Program-made: the position numbers and the translations under genes
In this document: in pieces, positions 1-12,600 of the stretch
Numbering within the stretch: the stretch's first letter is position 1
How the letters are laid out: the number at the start of each line of letters is the position of its first letter
Notes under the pieces: model-generated
Databases searched by the model: none
Told to the model about the DNA's origin: nothing
Seen by the model: only the letters and a program-made list of their open reading frames with translations
Assembly: GCA_948474755.1 (NCBI GenBank)
Contig: CAOLHI010001478.1
Coordinates: 310,001-374,000 of the forward strand
DNA length: 64,000 nt
Direction: 5' to 3'
Origin: Ctenosaura bakeri
Lineage: Eukaryota > Chordata > Lepidosauria > Squamata > Iguanidae

Positions 1-158
1 CATTTTCGTCTCAAAGCCGAAAATGCAAAGGTGCACAATCGTTGCCTACTGGCCCCTGGAGCCTTGCGTGATTGTGAGGGCCTCATGCAGATCGCTCCTT
101 GCAATCATGCAAGGCTCCAGACCCTCTTTCACATGGCAGATGTCGTGCGAAAAGGGCC
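1..158. mobile_element. GC-rich MITE (GGCCCTTTTCGCA family), right part
   Basis: The window opens inside this element. It ends GTGCGAAAAGGGCC, the same terminal sequence as the copies at 24149 and 27027. Internal TTTTCGTCTCAAAGCCGAAA is a small hairpin also found in other copies. Confidence 0.75.
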
Positions 159-209
159 TAGTTGCAGCAACCTATTGTTTTGTGTGTGTATAGCAAATAC
201 TCTATTATA

Positions 210-341
210 GGCCATTTCTGCACTAGACTGTTATAGTGCTATTATTTCACTTGCAACATCCTATGGAATCCTGGCCCCAGGATTCTATAGGATCTTGCAA
301 GTGGAATAATAGCGCTATAACAGTCTAGTGCGGAAATGACC
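210..341. mobile_element. Foldback MITE (GGCCATTTCCGCACTAG), ATA duplication
   Basis: 132 bp, almost a perfect palindrome: GGCCATTTCTGCACTAGACT pairs with AGTCTAGTGCGGAAATGACC. Flanked by ATA at 207-209 and 342-344. Confidence 0.88.
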
Positions 342-468
342 ATATACGTGTAATGTGGAAAAGAGACCCCTGAAAACTCTGAGCAGCCAGGAAAAGAGAA
401 CACTGTTGCGACTCTCAAATGTTATTACACTAACTGGCTTTCCTCCTCTATGTTCTACTCATGCAAAG

Positions 469-609
469 GCCTTAGAAGTAACCCGGGAGATCAACTGTGT
501 GACAATCTTCCTTCCAGAATGTGAGGAACAGCTCCAGGAAGTAAAGAAACGGCAGAAAGGGTTGCTTTATGGAGTTCCTGTCAGCATCAAGGAAGATGTT
601 GCTTGCAAG
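469..609 (+). CDS. FAAH: FAAH exon 3
   Basis: 47 codons, phase 0 at both ends. The acceptor follows a pyrimidine-rich tract ending ATGCAAAG, and the donor is AAG|GTAGTT. It begins [12 protein letters not shown], like human AWEVNKGTNCVT, and contains [13 protein letters not shown] with the catalytic-base lysine (human Lys142). The open frame continues upstream to 355, but the similarity to FAAH stops at 469, so I take the upstream part as intron. Exons 1-2 must lie before the window. Confidence 0.88.
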
Positions 610-3600
610 GTAGTTTTTCTTACTCCTAAACCTGATTCCTGATCTGTTATTCCTGCTTTACTCCCCTTATGTTATGGTCTTTCTTATATTTTTGTGATAT
701 TTGTTAGATTTAAGTTTTCTAAAAAAATATTAAAAGCAATTACAATAAGGAGAAGATCACATACTTCCTCTGTTGTATAGTACGGTATTAGTAGCAGTGA
801 ATTTAAAGCAAAGAAAGAGATATGTTCCTCCCCCTCACACTCACGAGTTTCACTTTCACGAATTTGATTATTTGCTAGGTGCCTTCCTGCCTCCCCCCAT
901 TGTCCCCCTCCCATTCCCTGGCCTTTTGCCCAGGTGAAAGGAGGGGAAAGATCTTCACTCCCCTGCTTGTTACCCATGTGGGCACACCAGCAGTGGCCAG
1001 CAGGAGTGTGCAAGGAGGAAGATCGTCCCTTCTCTGCATTCCTTCTCCTGCTGCACAAGTGGGCATGCCAACAGCGGCCGGTAGGAGGGTGCAGGGAGGA
1101 AGATCCAATTCTCCAGGGGAATTATTCACAATTTTTTTTGACATTTTTTGACATTCACGATGGCTCTGTGCCCCTAACCCTCGCAAATGGGGAGGGCCTA
1201 CTGTATTGTGAATTTGCATTTATTTAGCTCATGTAATTAAATTAGCTTTGTATATTTAGAGAACAATTGACTACTTGTGGTCTTCCCACTGGTATTGGCA
1301 TTGGCATTTCTCCTCCTTCTCCATAAGCAATGCTTTTACTTTAGCAAGGTTCCTCAGTGAGAAAGGTAATATTTACTGGAAAAGGCAAAGAGGGGACCAA
1401 GGATAGAACACTTTGTTCTGTACACAGAAAAAAAAAAAAGGGCAGATACTGCAATTATTGCAATTTTAATTCACCTTACACAAATTTGTAAGCCATTGAC
1501 TGTTAGTAGGGAATCTTTGGGAATGTACAAGTTACCTGTAAAACCAAACATAATTCTCAACAGAAAATAACCTAGTTCCTGAAATATGTGTCTGAAGTTC
1601 TTTTCATTTGTGAAATTTGATAGTATTACTTAATGATTGCAGAGTTTGCTATTGCTTCCTTAAGAATAACATTCTTTTTTATTTTACACTTGAATGTCGT
1701 GGTGTTTTTAATGGGAAAATGGGCAGCAGATATAAAAGGAAGTCACTAACTTTGTTTCTGTTCTTTAAGGGGTATCCCAATACACTTGGCTTGGTGAAAT
1801 TTCTAGACCATCCTGAACTGGAGGATTCTGTAATAGTCAAGGTATTAAAGAAGCAAGGGGCAATTCCATTTGTAAAGACGAACGCTTCCCAGGCCATATT
1901 AAAGTAAGTTCTTTTATTTTAAGGCAGTTCCAGTGTACAACTCTTAATGGCATAAACTGGATCTTGTCTGTTCAAGTAGGATTGCTATTTTTGATGGCTC
2001 TACTTCTGTGCCATTTCAGATTCACAGGAATTGAAGAATTGAAAGGTTTTTTGTTACTTGATTTCCATGCCAAGAAAGGATTTATTATGAAGATGACAGC
2101 TGTAATCATTTCTGTGACCATAGTTATATGGTCACAGAATAGTATAAGAAGAAGAAATCTTCTTTAATTTAATTTATTTAATTTAATTTAATTTAATTTA
2201 ATTTAATTTAAATGCTGCCTTTCTCCTGGAGTGTGACCCAAGATGACCCATGGCTGGATAGCAGTACGTGTGAAAGGGATCTAGGAGTCTTCACAGACCA
2301 CAAGCTGAACATGAGTCAGCAGTGTGATGCGGCAGCCAAGAAAGCCAATGCAATTCTCGGCTGCATCAATAGGAGTATGGTGTCTAGATCGAGGGAGGTA
2401 CTGGTACCACTCTACTCTGCTTTGGTTAGACCTCATCTTGAATATTGTGTCCAGTTCTGGGCATCCCAATTCAAGAGGGATATTGACAAGCTGGAGAAAG
2501 TCCAGAGGAGGGCGACCAAAATGGTGAGAGGCCTGGAAGCCATGCCTTATGAGGATAGACTTAGAGAGCTGGGTATGTTTAGTCTCCAGAAGAGAAGGTT
2601 GAGAGGGGACATGATAGCCATGTTTAAATATCTGAAGGGATGTCATGTAGAGGAAGGAGAGGGCTTGTTTTCTGCTGCTCCAGAGACCAGGACAAGGAGC
2701 AATGGATTCAAGCTGCAGGAAAGGAGATTCCACCTGAACCTCAGGAAGAACTTCCTGACAGTCAGGGTTGTCTGGCAGTGGAATGTGCTGCCTCGGAGTG
2801 TAGTGGAGTCTCCTTCCTTGGAGGTTTCTAAGCAGAGGCTACATGGCCATCTGTTGGGATTGCTTTGAAGGTATTCCTGCATGGCAGGGGGTTGGACTGG
2901 ATGGCCCATGTGGTCTCTTCCAACTCTACATTTCTATGATTCTATGATTCATAAAAAGAATAAGCAAAAACCTAGCAATAAAATTTTAAAGACAACTATC
3001 ACATTAAAATTGTATGAAAGAAATGTCATTTAACGCTACGTTTCACAATGAATAGCTGTGACTCTAATATGAGGAGGAGGCATCCAAACACTATACACCC
3101 CACCACTGGAGTGTAGGATTGTCAGATGATGACTGTTCCAGGCTTTGAGATTTCAGGGCCCAAACTTGAGAACTAGGAATAGCCCCTTGTGATGTCACAG
3201 GAGGCAGTCCCTGATTATGTTACAAGTGGTGCTGTCATTAAACATGACTCATTAAGCATCCACCACTGTTGCAGACAATGTGCCATTCAGATGAAAAACA
3301 CCAACTCTAACAATCTACACATACTTTGCAAGTCAGTGCTCTCACTCTAAAATACTTCACTCTTGCCCTGAGGACTCCTAAAGAAGGTCCAGACCCTGCG
3401 AATGGGGCCATCACAGGAATATTTTCTTGTAGTCTTGTTTCTTCACAGGTAAAAAGTGACTCTTGATGAGAGATATCTAAGTCTGTTCACATAGAGTTCC
3501 TTGGTGATCACAGTGATCAGAGCTGAAGTGACCACGTAGGCAATCCTGTCCATCCAGTTTAGTGAACTGCATGCCTGACCAGGGGCCATACTATACCAGA

Positions 3601-6600
3601 GCAAGTTTAGTGCCCTCAAGCAGAGAACTTTAACTTATTAGTCTTTTCTTATCTTACTCAGCATTGACTGTGGCAATACAATCTTTGGACAAACCTTGAA
3701 CCCATTCAACCACAAGAAATCCCCAGGAGGCTCCAGTGGTGGGGAAGCAGCACTTGTTGGAGGTGGAGGGTCAATTCTTGGGATTGGGACTGATGTGGCC
3801 GCAAGTATCCGGGTACCCTGTGGCTTTTGTGGGATCTGCGGATTAAAACCAACTGGCTATAGGCTGAGGTAGGTTTTGTAGATTTGGAAACAAACAGGTA
3901 GCCATACATTGTGTATAAGCAACTGAATAAACAAAAGAAGCATTGGAGTCTAAAAGCAAACTGTTGTGCACTCAGAATTTCTTGAAGCATGTTTTCTACA
4001 TTTTTTTTCAGTTTCAGAAAGCTAGTTCTCAAATTATAAATACAATTCCTCTTAGTTAGCATGATAAGCCATTTGCCAAGACCTAGATGACATTAAAGCA
4101 GAGGCAGTGAACCATTTTCCAATCAAGGAGCACATTTCCTTAGGGGAGGTGGTTGTGAGCCAGAACTGGTAATAGGTGGCCAAGAATGCATGGAATGCTC
4201 CTTTTTCTTCCTCCCTTTTCTCCTCTCCTTCCATTTATGATCTCTTTCACAGAGATACATATCATCCACACATCCTCCCACTAGCACAGGCAGAACCTGT
4301 ACCTCATCCACCATCCATTCCCAACTGCTCTCTCTTTCACATGTACCCACGCAGATTGTGCACAACTTGTTCTCCCATACACACATACATGTATGCACAC
4401 GTGAATACACACACAAAATCATACACTTCATCAATTCATTGGGTCTTCTGTCTCCTCTCTCTCTTTCTCTCTCTTGATCAGTTCCCAAAAGATCAAGGTG
4501 CATAAAAAATAAGGCTGTTTAATGCATTATTTGGTACCATCAATGTCTACTTCTAGAGAACAAGGGATTCCTCCTGAGCTGGCTCACTTCTGTATGTAAG
4601 ACTCCATCTTCTGAACCAAAATGATGGCTCCTTCCTGTGTCTCCCTCAAGTCCTTCCCGCTTCTCAGTGGTTATGACCAATCACTCCATTGCTGCAACAA
4701 AAATATGTCCCCCCAGTCTCTTCCTTTATCCAGCCATCTCTTGTCTTACTGCAAGAAGACAAGGAATGAGGAAGAGATGGCAGGTGCAAGCTCAGATGCT
4801 CCAAATGTGATTCTACAGTAACATTCTGAAAGGTGGTGTCCTGTTTGAGCCACCATGCTCCATGGTTAGTCCTCTCATCTACCTGTTGTTCTTTTATTAC
4901 TTCCAAGGCAGCCACCATGTTTCTTGGGAAAAGGGAGCAGAGAATGAGAGAAAGATTGATATGTTGACTGAGAGGCAAATGTCATTATGTCAGGGAAAGA
5001 GTTGTCTTGCTTCACCAAGAAGAGAAAACTGACAGGCTTCCTGGGTCAAATGCAAAACCTTGCTGGGCTGATAGTGGCCCAGGGACCAGTGATTGCCCCT
5101 CCCTGCATTAATGTACCCATTACACAACAGCATTCCCATTTGTCTCACTAGAGACATCTCTGCTCTGGAGCATTTGCCTGCTTCCTCACACATTTGCCAA
5201 TAAAGGGAAGCCATACTGATAATTTCCACTCCTACAAAACATCTAGGTTGACTTTATTCAGGCTCTTTTCACATGGTATTTGCCATGTGAAAGGGCCTCC
5301 GAAATGTCACACAATTGTAAGGAGTATTTCAGATGACATCCTTGCCATCGTGTGATGCTGCCGAGGCCGACAGGCACTGATCGTGCACTATTTCATTTTC
5401 GGCCTGTAGCCAAAAATGGTGTGCAATCATGCATTTCTCTGGGGCCCCGCGCACACTTATTGTGCATGCGGATTCTCTGGAGCTGCGGCACTCACGCTTC
5501 CTCCCCCAGTGCAGCCTGGGAAAATGCCCGGCTGTGCTGCAGAAGGAAGAGGTGGAGTCCTCATGTTGCCTGCCAGCCAGCAGGCAGCAATTGCAGAGCT
5601 GAAGCCGTGGGGATGCGAGAGCTTCTCGCAAGAGGTTGCTCACGTGATCCCCGCGCCCCAGCACTGAGAAAAGGTAAGTTGCAGAAAGGGCCTCAAACTC
5701 CACTTATCAAGAGGCCTTTTTATCCACATCCCAGGCCCAGAGGTATGTCAGCGTTGGTATGGAAGAAGTACTATGGTTTCTCAGTTTTAAAGAAATGCTG
5801 CCTGCCTATAAATTTTGGGTTTTGACATTGAAGCAGATCATACAATTAGCCCTGCTAAGCCTCCACACACATTTCAATAGCATAACTATATACCACAATA
5901 GGTGCTGTAAGATGTCCTCAGTTTTCTTTGCCTAAGTAAAGTTGGGTTATTGGAAGGTAATGTCAGCCCTTTATGAGATGCTATTTTATACTCAGCTAAA
6001 CTTTCAGAATACTTGAGGATATATCAGTTTTCAAGGAAATTTGACTATATATGTGGAAGAACACTGCAGGGGGGGGGTGATGGTGGAGAGAACTGTATTA
6101 GTAGCATAACTCCTAACTTCTGGACTAAAAAGTGGGCTGTGCCACTGAAAGTATTAAACATGGGGAAGGTCTAGAGCCTGTTTTCACTTAAAGCTCAAAT
6201 CTCTCTGCAAATTGTTGTTAGTTCTGGTTTAAACTCTAAGAAGGGAAGTGAAATTGTTTGAATCCACAGTGTATGCAAGCTGCATAGTTAAAATATCCAT
6301 GATCTGCTTCAGCAAAGGGTGGATGTCTGATAGCGCCTTACTATGTGTAGATTTAGAGAGGCTAGAATGCTAATTAGGGATAATGAAAGGAACCTATAAT
6401 ATTTACGTATCAGAGGGAAAAAATACTGAAGGTGTTCTGAGCAGAATTTCCAATGGCTTTCCAATAGCTTGCAGCTATTAGTAACATCCTTTGACACATG
6501 TCACTTGCATTTCATGGCTTGGGTCTCTTTGGCTCTCTCTGTCATTTGGCTTTTCTCCATCATTAATTTACTTTTCTCGTTTCCTCTTGTGTAGCGTCAA

Positions 6601-9600
6601 AGGTGCTACCACTCCTGTAGCTGGAATGAACTCAGGTGAGCAAGTCCGTCACTGATAAAATATAAGCTAGAAGTGAAACTTTTGCTCAGCTCATGGGAAA
6701 ATTCAAAGCAAGCACCAAGGTCTTTGATGAATATGGTGGTCTTCTTCTGATAAGCAATTGGAATTCAGAATTGTTTTTTCCCCCCTGTCTCTTTCTTCCT
6801 TCTAATTCCAAATGCCAACTTTTTTGTGATTTTTTTTTTTAAAGAAGAAGACTGGATACATTTGCAATGCATTCTTTGCAGAACACACAAAGGGAGGGGG
6901 CAAATGGTAACATTATTGTTAGTTTATATGGAAACTTAACTTTGCACAAGGCTTAAAAGTTTTGACCTTCTTTATCCCAGGTTTCTACCAGGAAAATCCT
7001 TTAGATTTAAAAAAAAATGTGTGATGAAAAAAATAATAATATCAAGGGATACATTTGTGTATGTGCACATGTATACAACATATGATTGCACACTCATACT
7101 TATACACACAAACAGATAACGGTGGGTAATAATAAAAAAGCATTGCTATTGCTCTTTTCCCATAAGCCCCAAAATGTCAGAGATACCTTATGGAGAGGCT
7201 GGACTCTCCACTGTGAGACCGAGTTTGACTACAGACCTTATCGTTTAAAATATCTAGCCATATTTTGGACCACCTAGCCTGATAAAGAGTTTTGGAGAAT
7301 CTTACAGCTTGCACATTTTTGTGGAATTGAAGTTAGTCCTAATGAAAATATTTCTTGTTCGTAGATTTTAGATTTTGTCATGCATTAGTAATTACCTTAT
7401 AATCTTACAACATCCTGAAAGTCAGTCCAGCAGTATTGCCCTATATTTCAGAGAGGGGATAAACACTAACCTGCAGCTATCTCATGAGTTTTTGGTGAGC
7501 TCATATTTCATGTGGGGACTTCCAGAGACTTGCTTTAACTTTTTAATTGTGATCCTTCACAGGAAACAATTACAAATATTAATATATATTCACATATACT
7601 TTCAGCCACTTAAAGTATCAGTTGGCATGTTTAAAAGCTCCCATCACACAAGATTTCTGTCCATTAATATTCATAGGGAATGATTGGCTGGTCAGTGCTA
7701 TGCTCAAGTTTCATATAGGAAATTCAAGGACAAACTAGACATTGGGGGAGAATGTGTTTTCCCTCTGATTAATCAGTTTTTCCTCCCACAATGGGATTTC
7801 CTCAAACTATGTGCCATAGCGATCAAACTTGCAAATTAAGCCAATACTAACATTCCAATAACTAACCATGAAGTAAAGCATGTTAGATATGTAACTGACA
7901 AAAAGCAACTGCTATGACGAATAGGAGAGCCAGTGTGGAGTCGTGATTTGAGCATTGGACTACAACTCTGGAGACAAGGGTCTGAATCCATGCTCTGCCC
8001 TAGAAACCCACTGAGTGACCTTGAGCAAGTCACACTCTCACAGCCTCAGAGAAAGGTAAAGGCAAACCTCCTCTGAACAAATCTTGCCAAGAAAACCTAG
8101 TGATAGGTTTGCCTGAGGGTTGCATTAAGTCAGAAATTACTTGAGGGCACACAACAACAACAACAACAACAACAAACCACTAAACTGTGGTTTTGTATTA
8201 TGTCTGCAATTGGCTTAGCATCTCGTCACACAATGAAGTCTCAGATCATCACCATATATTGTGGTAATAGGGTTACATCTGCTCTGTCCTCATGCCAGTG
8301 GAAGTATCCCAAGATTAGGAACCACTGGCTTATGGGCACTATTAAGCAAGTCAAAAACCAAATGACTGGAAGGCAATTTCTTCTGCTGAATCATGCCTTC
8401 CATATTCATTGCAGCTCCTTCCTCATGTTCAGTGGTTTCCCTCTTTCATTCTAGTCATCTCTGTGCCTGGTCCAATGGCAAGAGATGTGGACAGTCTGGT
8501 TCTGTGCATGAAGGCCCTTCTCTGTGATGAGTTATTTCACCTGGATCCAACTGTGCCACCACTGCCCTTCAATGAAGAGGTAAGATCAGGGATCTTATGG
8601 AGAAGAAAGTTGAAGATGTTTTTCTGATTATTCTTTCTTGATTGTTGGTGCATAATGTTCATTTATGTCCCCCATGGCTGTTCTGAGGCCATTTCCTCAC
8701 TAGCCTGTTATAGCGCGATGATTCCCCTTTCAACATCCTCTGGAATCCTGGGGTTTGCAGTTTCGGGAGGGACCAACTGGCCCCTCCCAAAACTGCAAAC
8801 CCCAGGATTCCAGAGGGTGTTGAAAGTAGAATCATCATGCTATAACAGGCTAGTGCGGAAATGGCTTGAGTGGGGAAAGGGAGAGTGTTACCATTTGCTG
8901 AGTTGTTCATTCAAAGAACTGTAAATAGGTTCCTATGGTGGACATTTAATGTTGTGTTGTGTCCTTAGTTCTGGCCTGGGCTAAGAGTATAAGCCAAAGA
9001 AAGAATGGCAAGTCCTGGAGGGTAGAGCCAGATTGGAGGTCTGATGCTAAGTTTGTTTGGGAAGGGTAGTCTGAGATCCACAAACAAAGTGAGGAGGGAC
9101 TAGAATTCAGTGCAGATGCCATGGTTTAGAAATCTGAAGTAAAATCTCATCTTCAAGTTAGAAGAATAGGGCCAGTAAACCAGAGTAGATGTCATGGAAT
9201 GCTTACACACCAGCAGTGTTCTTCAGAACAGTTCATTGTCTATCTGATACATACAGTGGCAAAAGGAGCCATGGGGAACTACTTATCACTTCTCTTATTT
9301 CAGCTAGAGCCTTGGTGTTTCAGTTTATATTCAAACTTGTGTGTATGTGTGTGTGCATGTATTACTGAAGTACATGTGGCAAGGAATGTGTGTGTTGATG
9401 CTATGTTAGCTCAGTTTTTATACAGTACTAGCATACTATATTTTATTTTCCTCTCAAGAACTCGCCCAACTGTCTTCTCCAGTACCCGTAACTTTTCCCC
9501 ATATTCCCCAATACAATCTGTATTGTATCCCAATATAATCCAATCTATATTCAGAGTTGTTAACATTCAGAGGTTGTGTTACTGTGGTTCAGGCCTACCC

Positions 9601-12600
9601 GGTGATAGCACTAGATATCTCTTTTTGATATCAAAATCATTTGACTTTCCTCTGCCACCCCGCTCCACGTGTTTGCGAGGCCTCTGGACAAACACGTACA
9701 CAGGCACGGCTGGTAAGTGTTGGACATTCCATTTTCCACCTAGGCAGGCAGAACAAAGCCACTCCGTTGCTTCAGGGACCTCTCCTGCAAACACCTTTGC
9801 TTAAGCGCGACTCTAAACAAAGGCGTCCGGCCTTGGGCCGATAGTCTTACAAAGCCAAGCTAAGCACCTTGCATTTGCATACTGGCTATACTATTGTTAA
9901 ATCTGCGCTAAGCCGATCATGTTAAACTTGACCTTTCCCAAAGCTTTGTCCCGCTCCAAACTCGCATTGTTCTCAGCGAGTATGGCATGACCTGTAGGCA
10001 CAATTCAGTAGACCAACTCGGATCGCTCCCAAGTTCTATCCAGCCTTGCTGCCGCTGTGCCTGGTGAGTTGTCCCCTAAGCAAGCCATGCTGAGCTTTCT
10101 TCCCTGCACTCTTCAATTTCTTCAGGACTACAAGAAAAGGTGTCGTATCACCCATTTCCCCCAAAAACTCTCATTTCTAATTTCTTAGGTAGCTGTGTGC
10201 TTGTGGTGTCTTTACTGTTTGTTTGTCCTTTAATAAAGATATCATTTTTACTGTTTTAAAGCCTGTCTGACTGCTTAACTGACCTGACCCTGTAGACATT
10301 GGGTTACAAGATCCCTGTTAAGTTACCCTGTCCCTCGCTAGCTTAAGAGAGTGCTCCAGTTAATTTCCCCAATTTTGTGTTTGTGCATGGTTATTTGGGC
10401 GCCCCTCCCGGGACCCCCAGAGAACAGGGTAACAGTTGGGTTCCTGAGGGAATGCACTGTCTTCCTCCTTGCTGCTAGGTCTCATCTCCATAGCAACTGG
10501 CCTATTCCAGGACCTGTAACTTATCCCCATATTCCCCAATCCAATCTGTATTCGTAGTTGTTAACATACACAGGTTGGATTCCTGCAGGAATACACTGTC
10601 CTCCTCCTTGGGAAGACATAGGCCTCCTTGGGAAGACATAGGCCCTTGGCCTCTGATGCTGGGTAAGTTGTAAAAAGCAAGGAACATCTGAAGAATTTTT
10701 CATCTCCCTGACTTGGTGAGTGGTCACTAAGCAAAGCTCCACTTCTTTGCAGACTTACTCTAGTTCCAGCCCCCTCCGCATTGGATACTACGATGATGAT
10801 GGTTATTTCCAGCCATCTCCCAGCATGAGACGAGCTGTGCAGGAAACCAGAAAACTCCTTCAGGAAGCAGGGCATACAGTAAGCTCTATGCTCATAGGGA
10901 ACCTTTTCTTATCTTGTCTTACTCTGTGATGAATTTATCTAATCAATTATCATTATGTTATTGGGTTTGGCTTTTGTACCATGTGTAAAAGACAAATAAA
11001 AATAAACATCCATTTTGCACAACCAATGCCCACTGATATCAAGAACTATGTAATATACTAGTTAGCAACTAAAAAATGCAGTGAGCAATGCAGAGGTGAG
11101 AAAAAAAATCTAAGAAAGATAGGGGAAGGAAAAAGGGATAATGTGACAAGGGAGTTCTTTATCACTTTCTACATAGATGTCCTAATCTAAGCAATGGCTT
11201 TATTTTCAATAACACCTTTGAGTACGTTCCTGACCACAACAATAATGTATCCTGGACATTTCAGTTGCTCCACATAAGTCTGTAGTAGGGATGGAAAAAA
11301 TATTCATTTTTCTTCATCTCTAGCCTTGAGGGGAAAAAAAAGGATTGCTGGGAAGTCCCATTGGGAACAATAATAAACCAGTGCATAATCTTCTGCATTT
11401 TAATCCCAGTATTCAAATGGTGTGCTAGAGGAATTGTCTTACATAGAAAAACACATGACTTTTTTTTTTTGCACAAAAATGCTTTTTCTGTTTTCTAAAG
11501 TTTTTACACCACATATTATTTTAGCTATTTTGTTTTATTTTATATTGTAAGCAACTTTGGATCCCATATTGAAAGAAAGATCGCATATAAATCAATTTTT
11601 AAAACAAAATCATACAGGTTTCCAGCACACAAAAAAGACCCTCTTATCTTATATGCAGAAAATACGTCTTTTTTCCCTGCTCAAAATACAGAGTTTTTGT
11701 GTAACTCCCCTGTCCCCCAAAAGTATTTTCTACCCAGAATAATCCCTTTGCAATATTTTGGGCATTAGGATATGGGATGATTACTACAGAGGAATATTCA
11801 TTTTCTCTCAAAGCAAGCAGAAAACTGTAATAATTATGTGTCTTCACATGTAACAATAGAATTATAAAGGGCTTACATTTCTAGTATGTAACTACACTTA
11901 CTATTTCTTCTTACCAATCATCAACTAAAGGCTAACATTTGTATTTCCAATGTTTTGCATCTCTATAAGAGCTCTGCTAAACCAAAGATTTCTGCTACTT
12001 ACTCAGACTTGTGTTGGCATCTCCTGTTTGCTTGTGGAGTAAATGAATATTTGTGGAACTAGAAAAATCTAGAGGTCCAGTAGATTATTTTCTATCAAGC
12101 ACGTATTGTTCATTCTTTCTGATCCCTTCAATCTTGAGACTCTTTGTATCACTGGTAAAATAAAAATAGCAATCTGCTTATGTCAGTTTATTTGTACAAT
12201 AAGATTGTCAGTACAGTAATGGCATGTCATTTGTCAACTGAACAGAAAAAAAAATCTGATTTAGAAAAAAACTTAATTAGGCAAAAGCTAGCTTCTCCTT
12301 TCACTTTTTTTTCGTTATAGATATGTACAATATAAAAGTGGGACAATAAATATGTATATTTGTTATACCTTTTATGTTCATTTTAAATATTGATCTTGCT
12401 TTTTAATTCCCAGCTTATACCCTTCACTCCCCCACAAATTGACTTTTTGGTGGATGAGCTCTTCACTAAAGGTCTCTATGCTGATGGAAGTTCCACTTTA
12501 GTGGAAAAGTTGTAAGTAGACACTCAACCTGCTTAGCAAATAGGATTATGTCTCCTAAAATATAAGATATTATAGTTTAGATCCAGAAAGACAGCTTTTT

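Noticed and set aside
355..468. Upstream extension of FAAH exon 3 to an ATG at 355
   Set aside because: No similarity to FAAH before 469, and a pyrimidine-rich acceptor lies there; exons 1-2 are expected further upstream.
4176..4505. Overlapping frames on both strands near 4.1-4.5 kb
   Set aside because: Low-complexity CT/CA-rich intron DNA without any family similarity.
9199..9804. 201-codon plus frame in FAAH intron 7
   Set aside because: It runs across the duplicated segment and into the solo LTR; no protein similarity.
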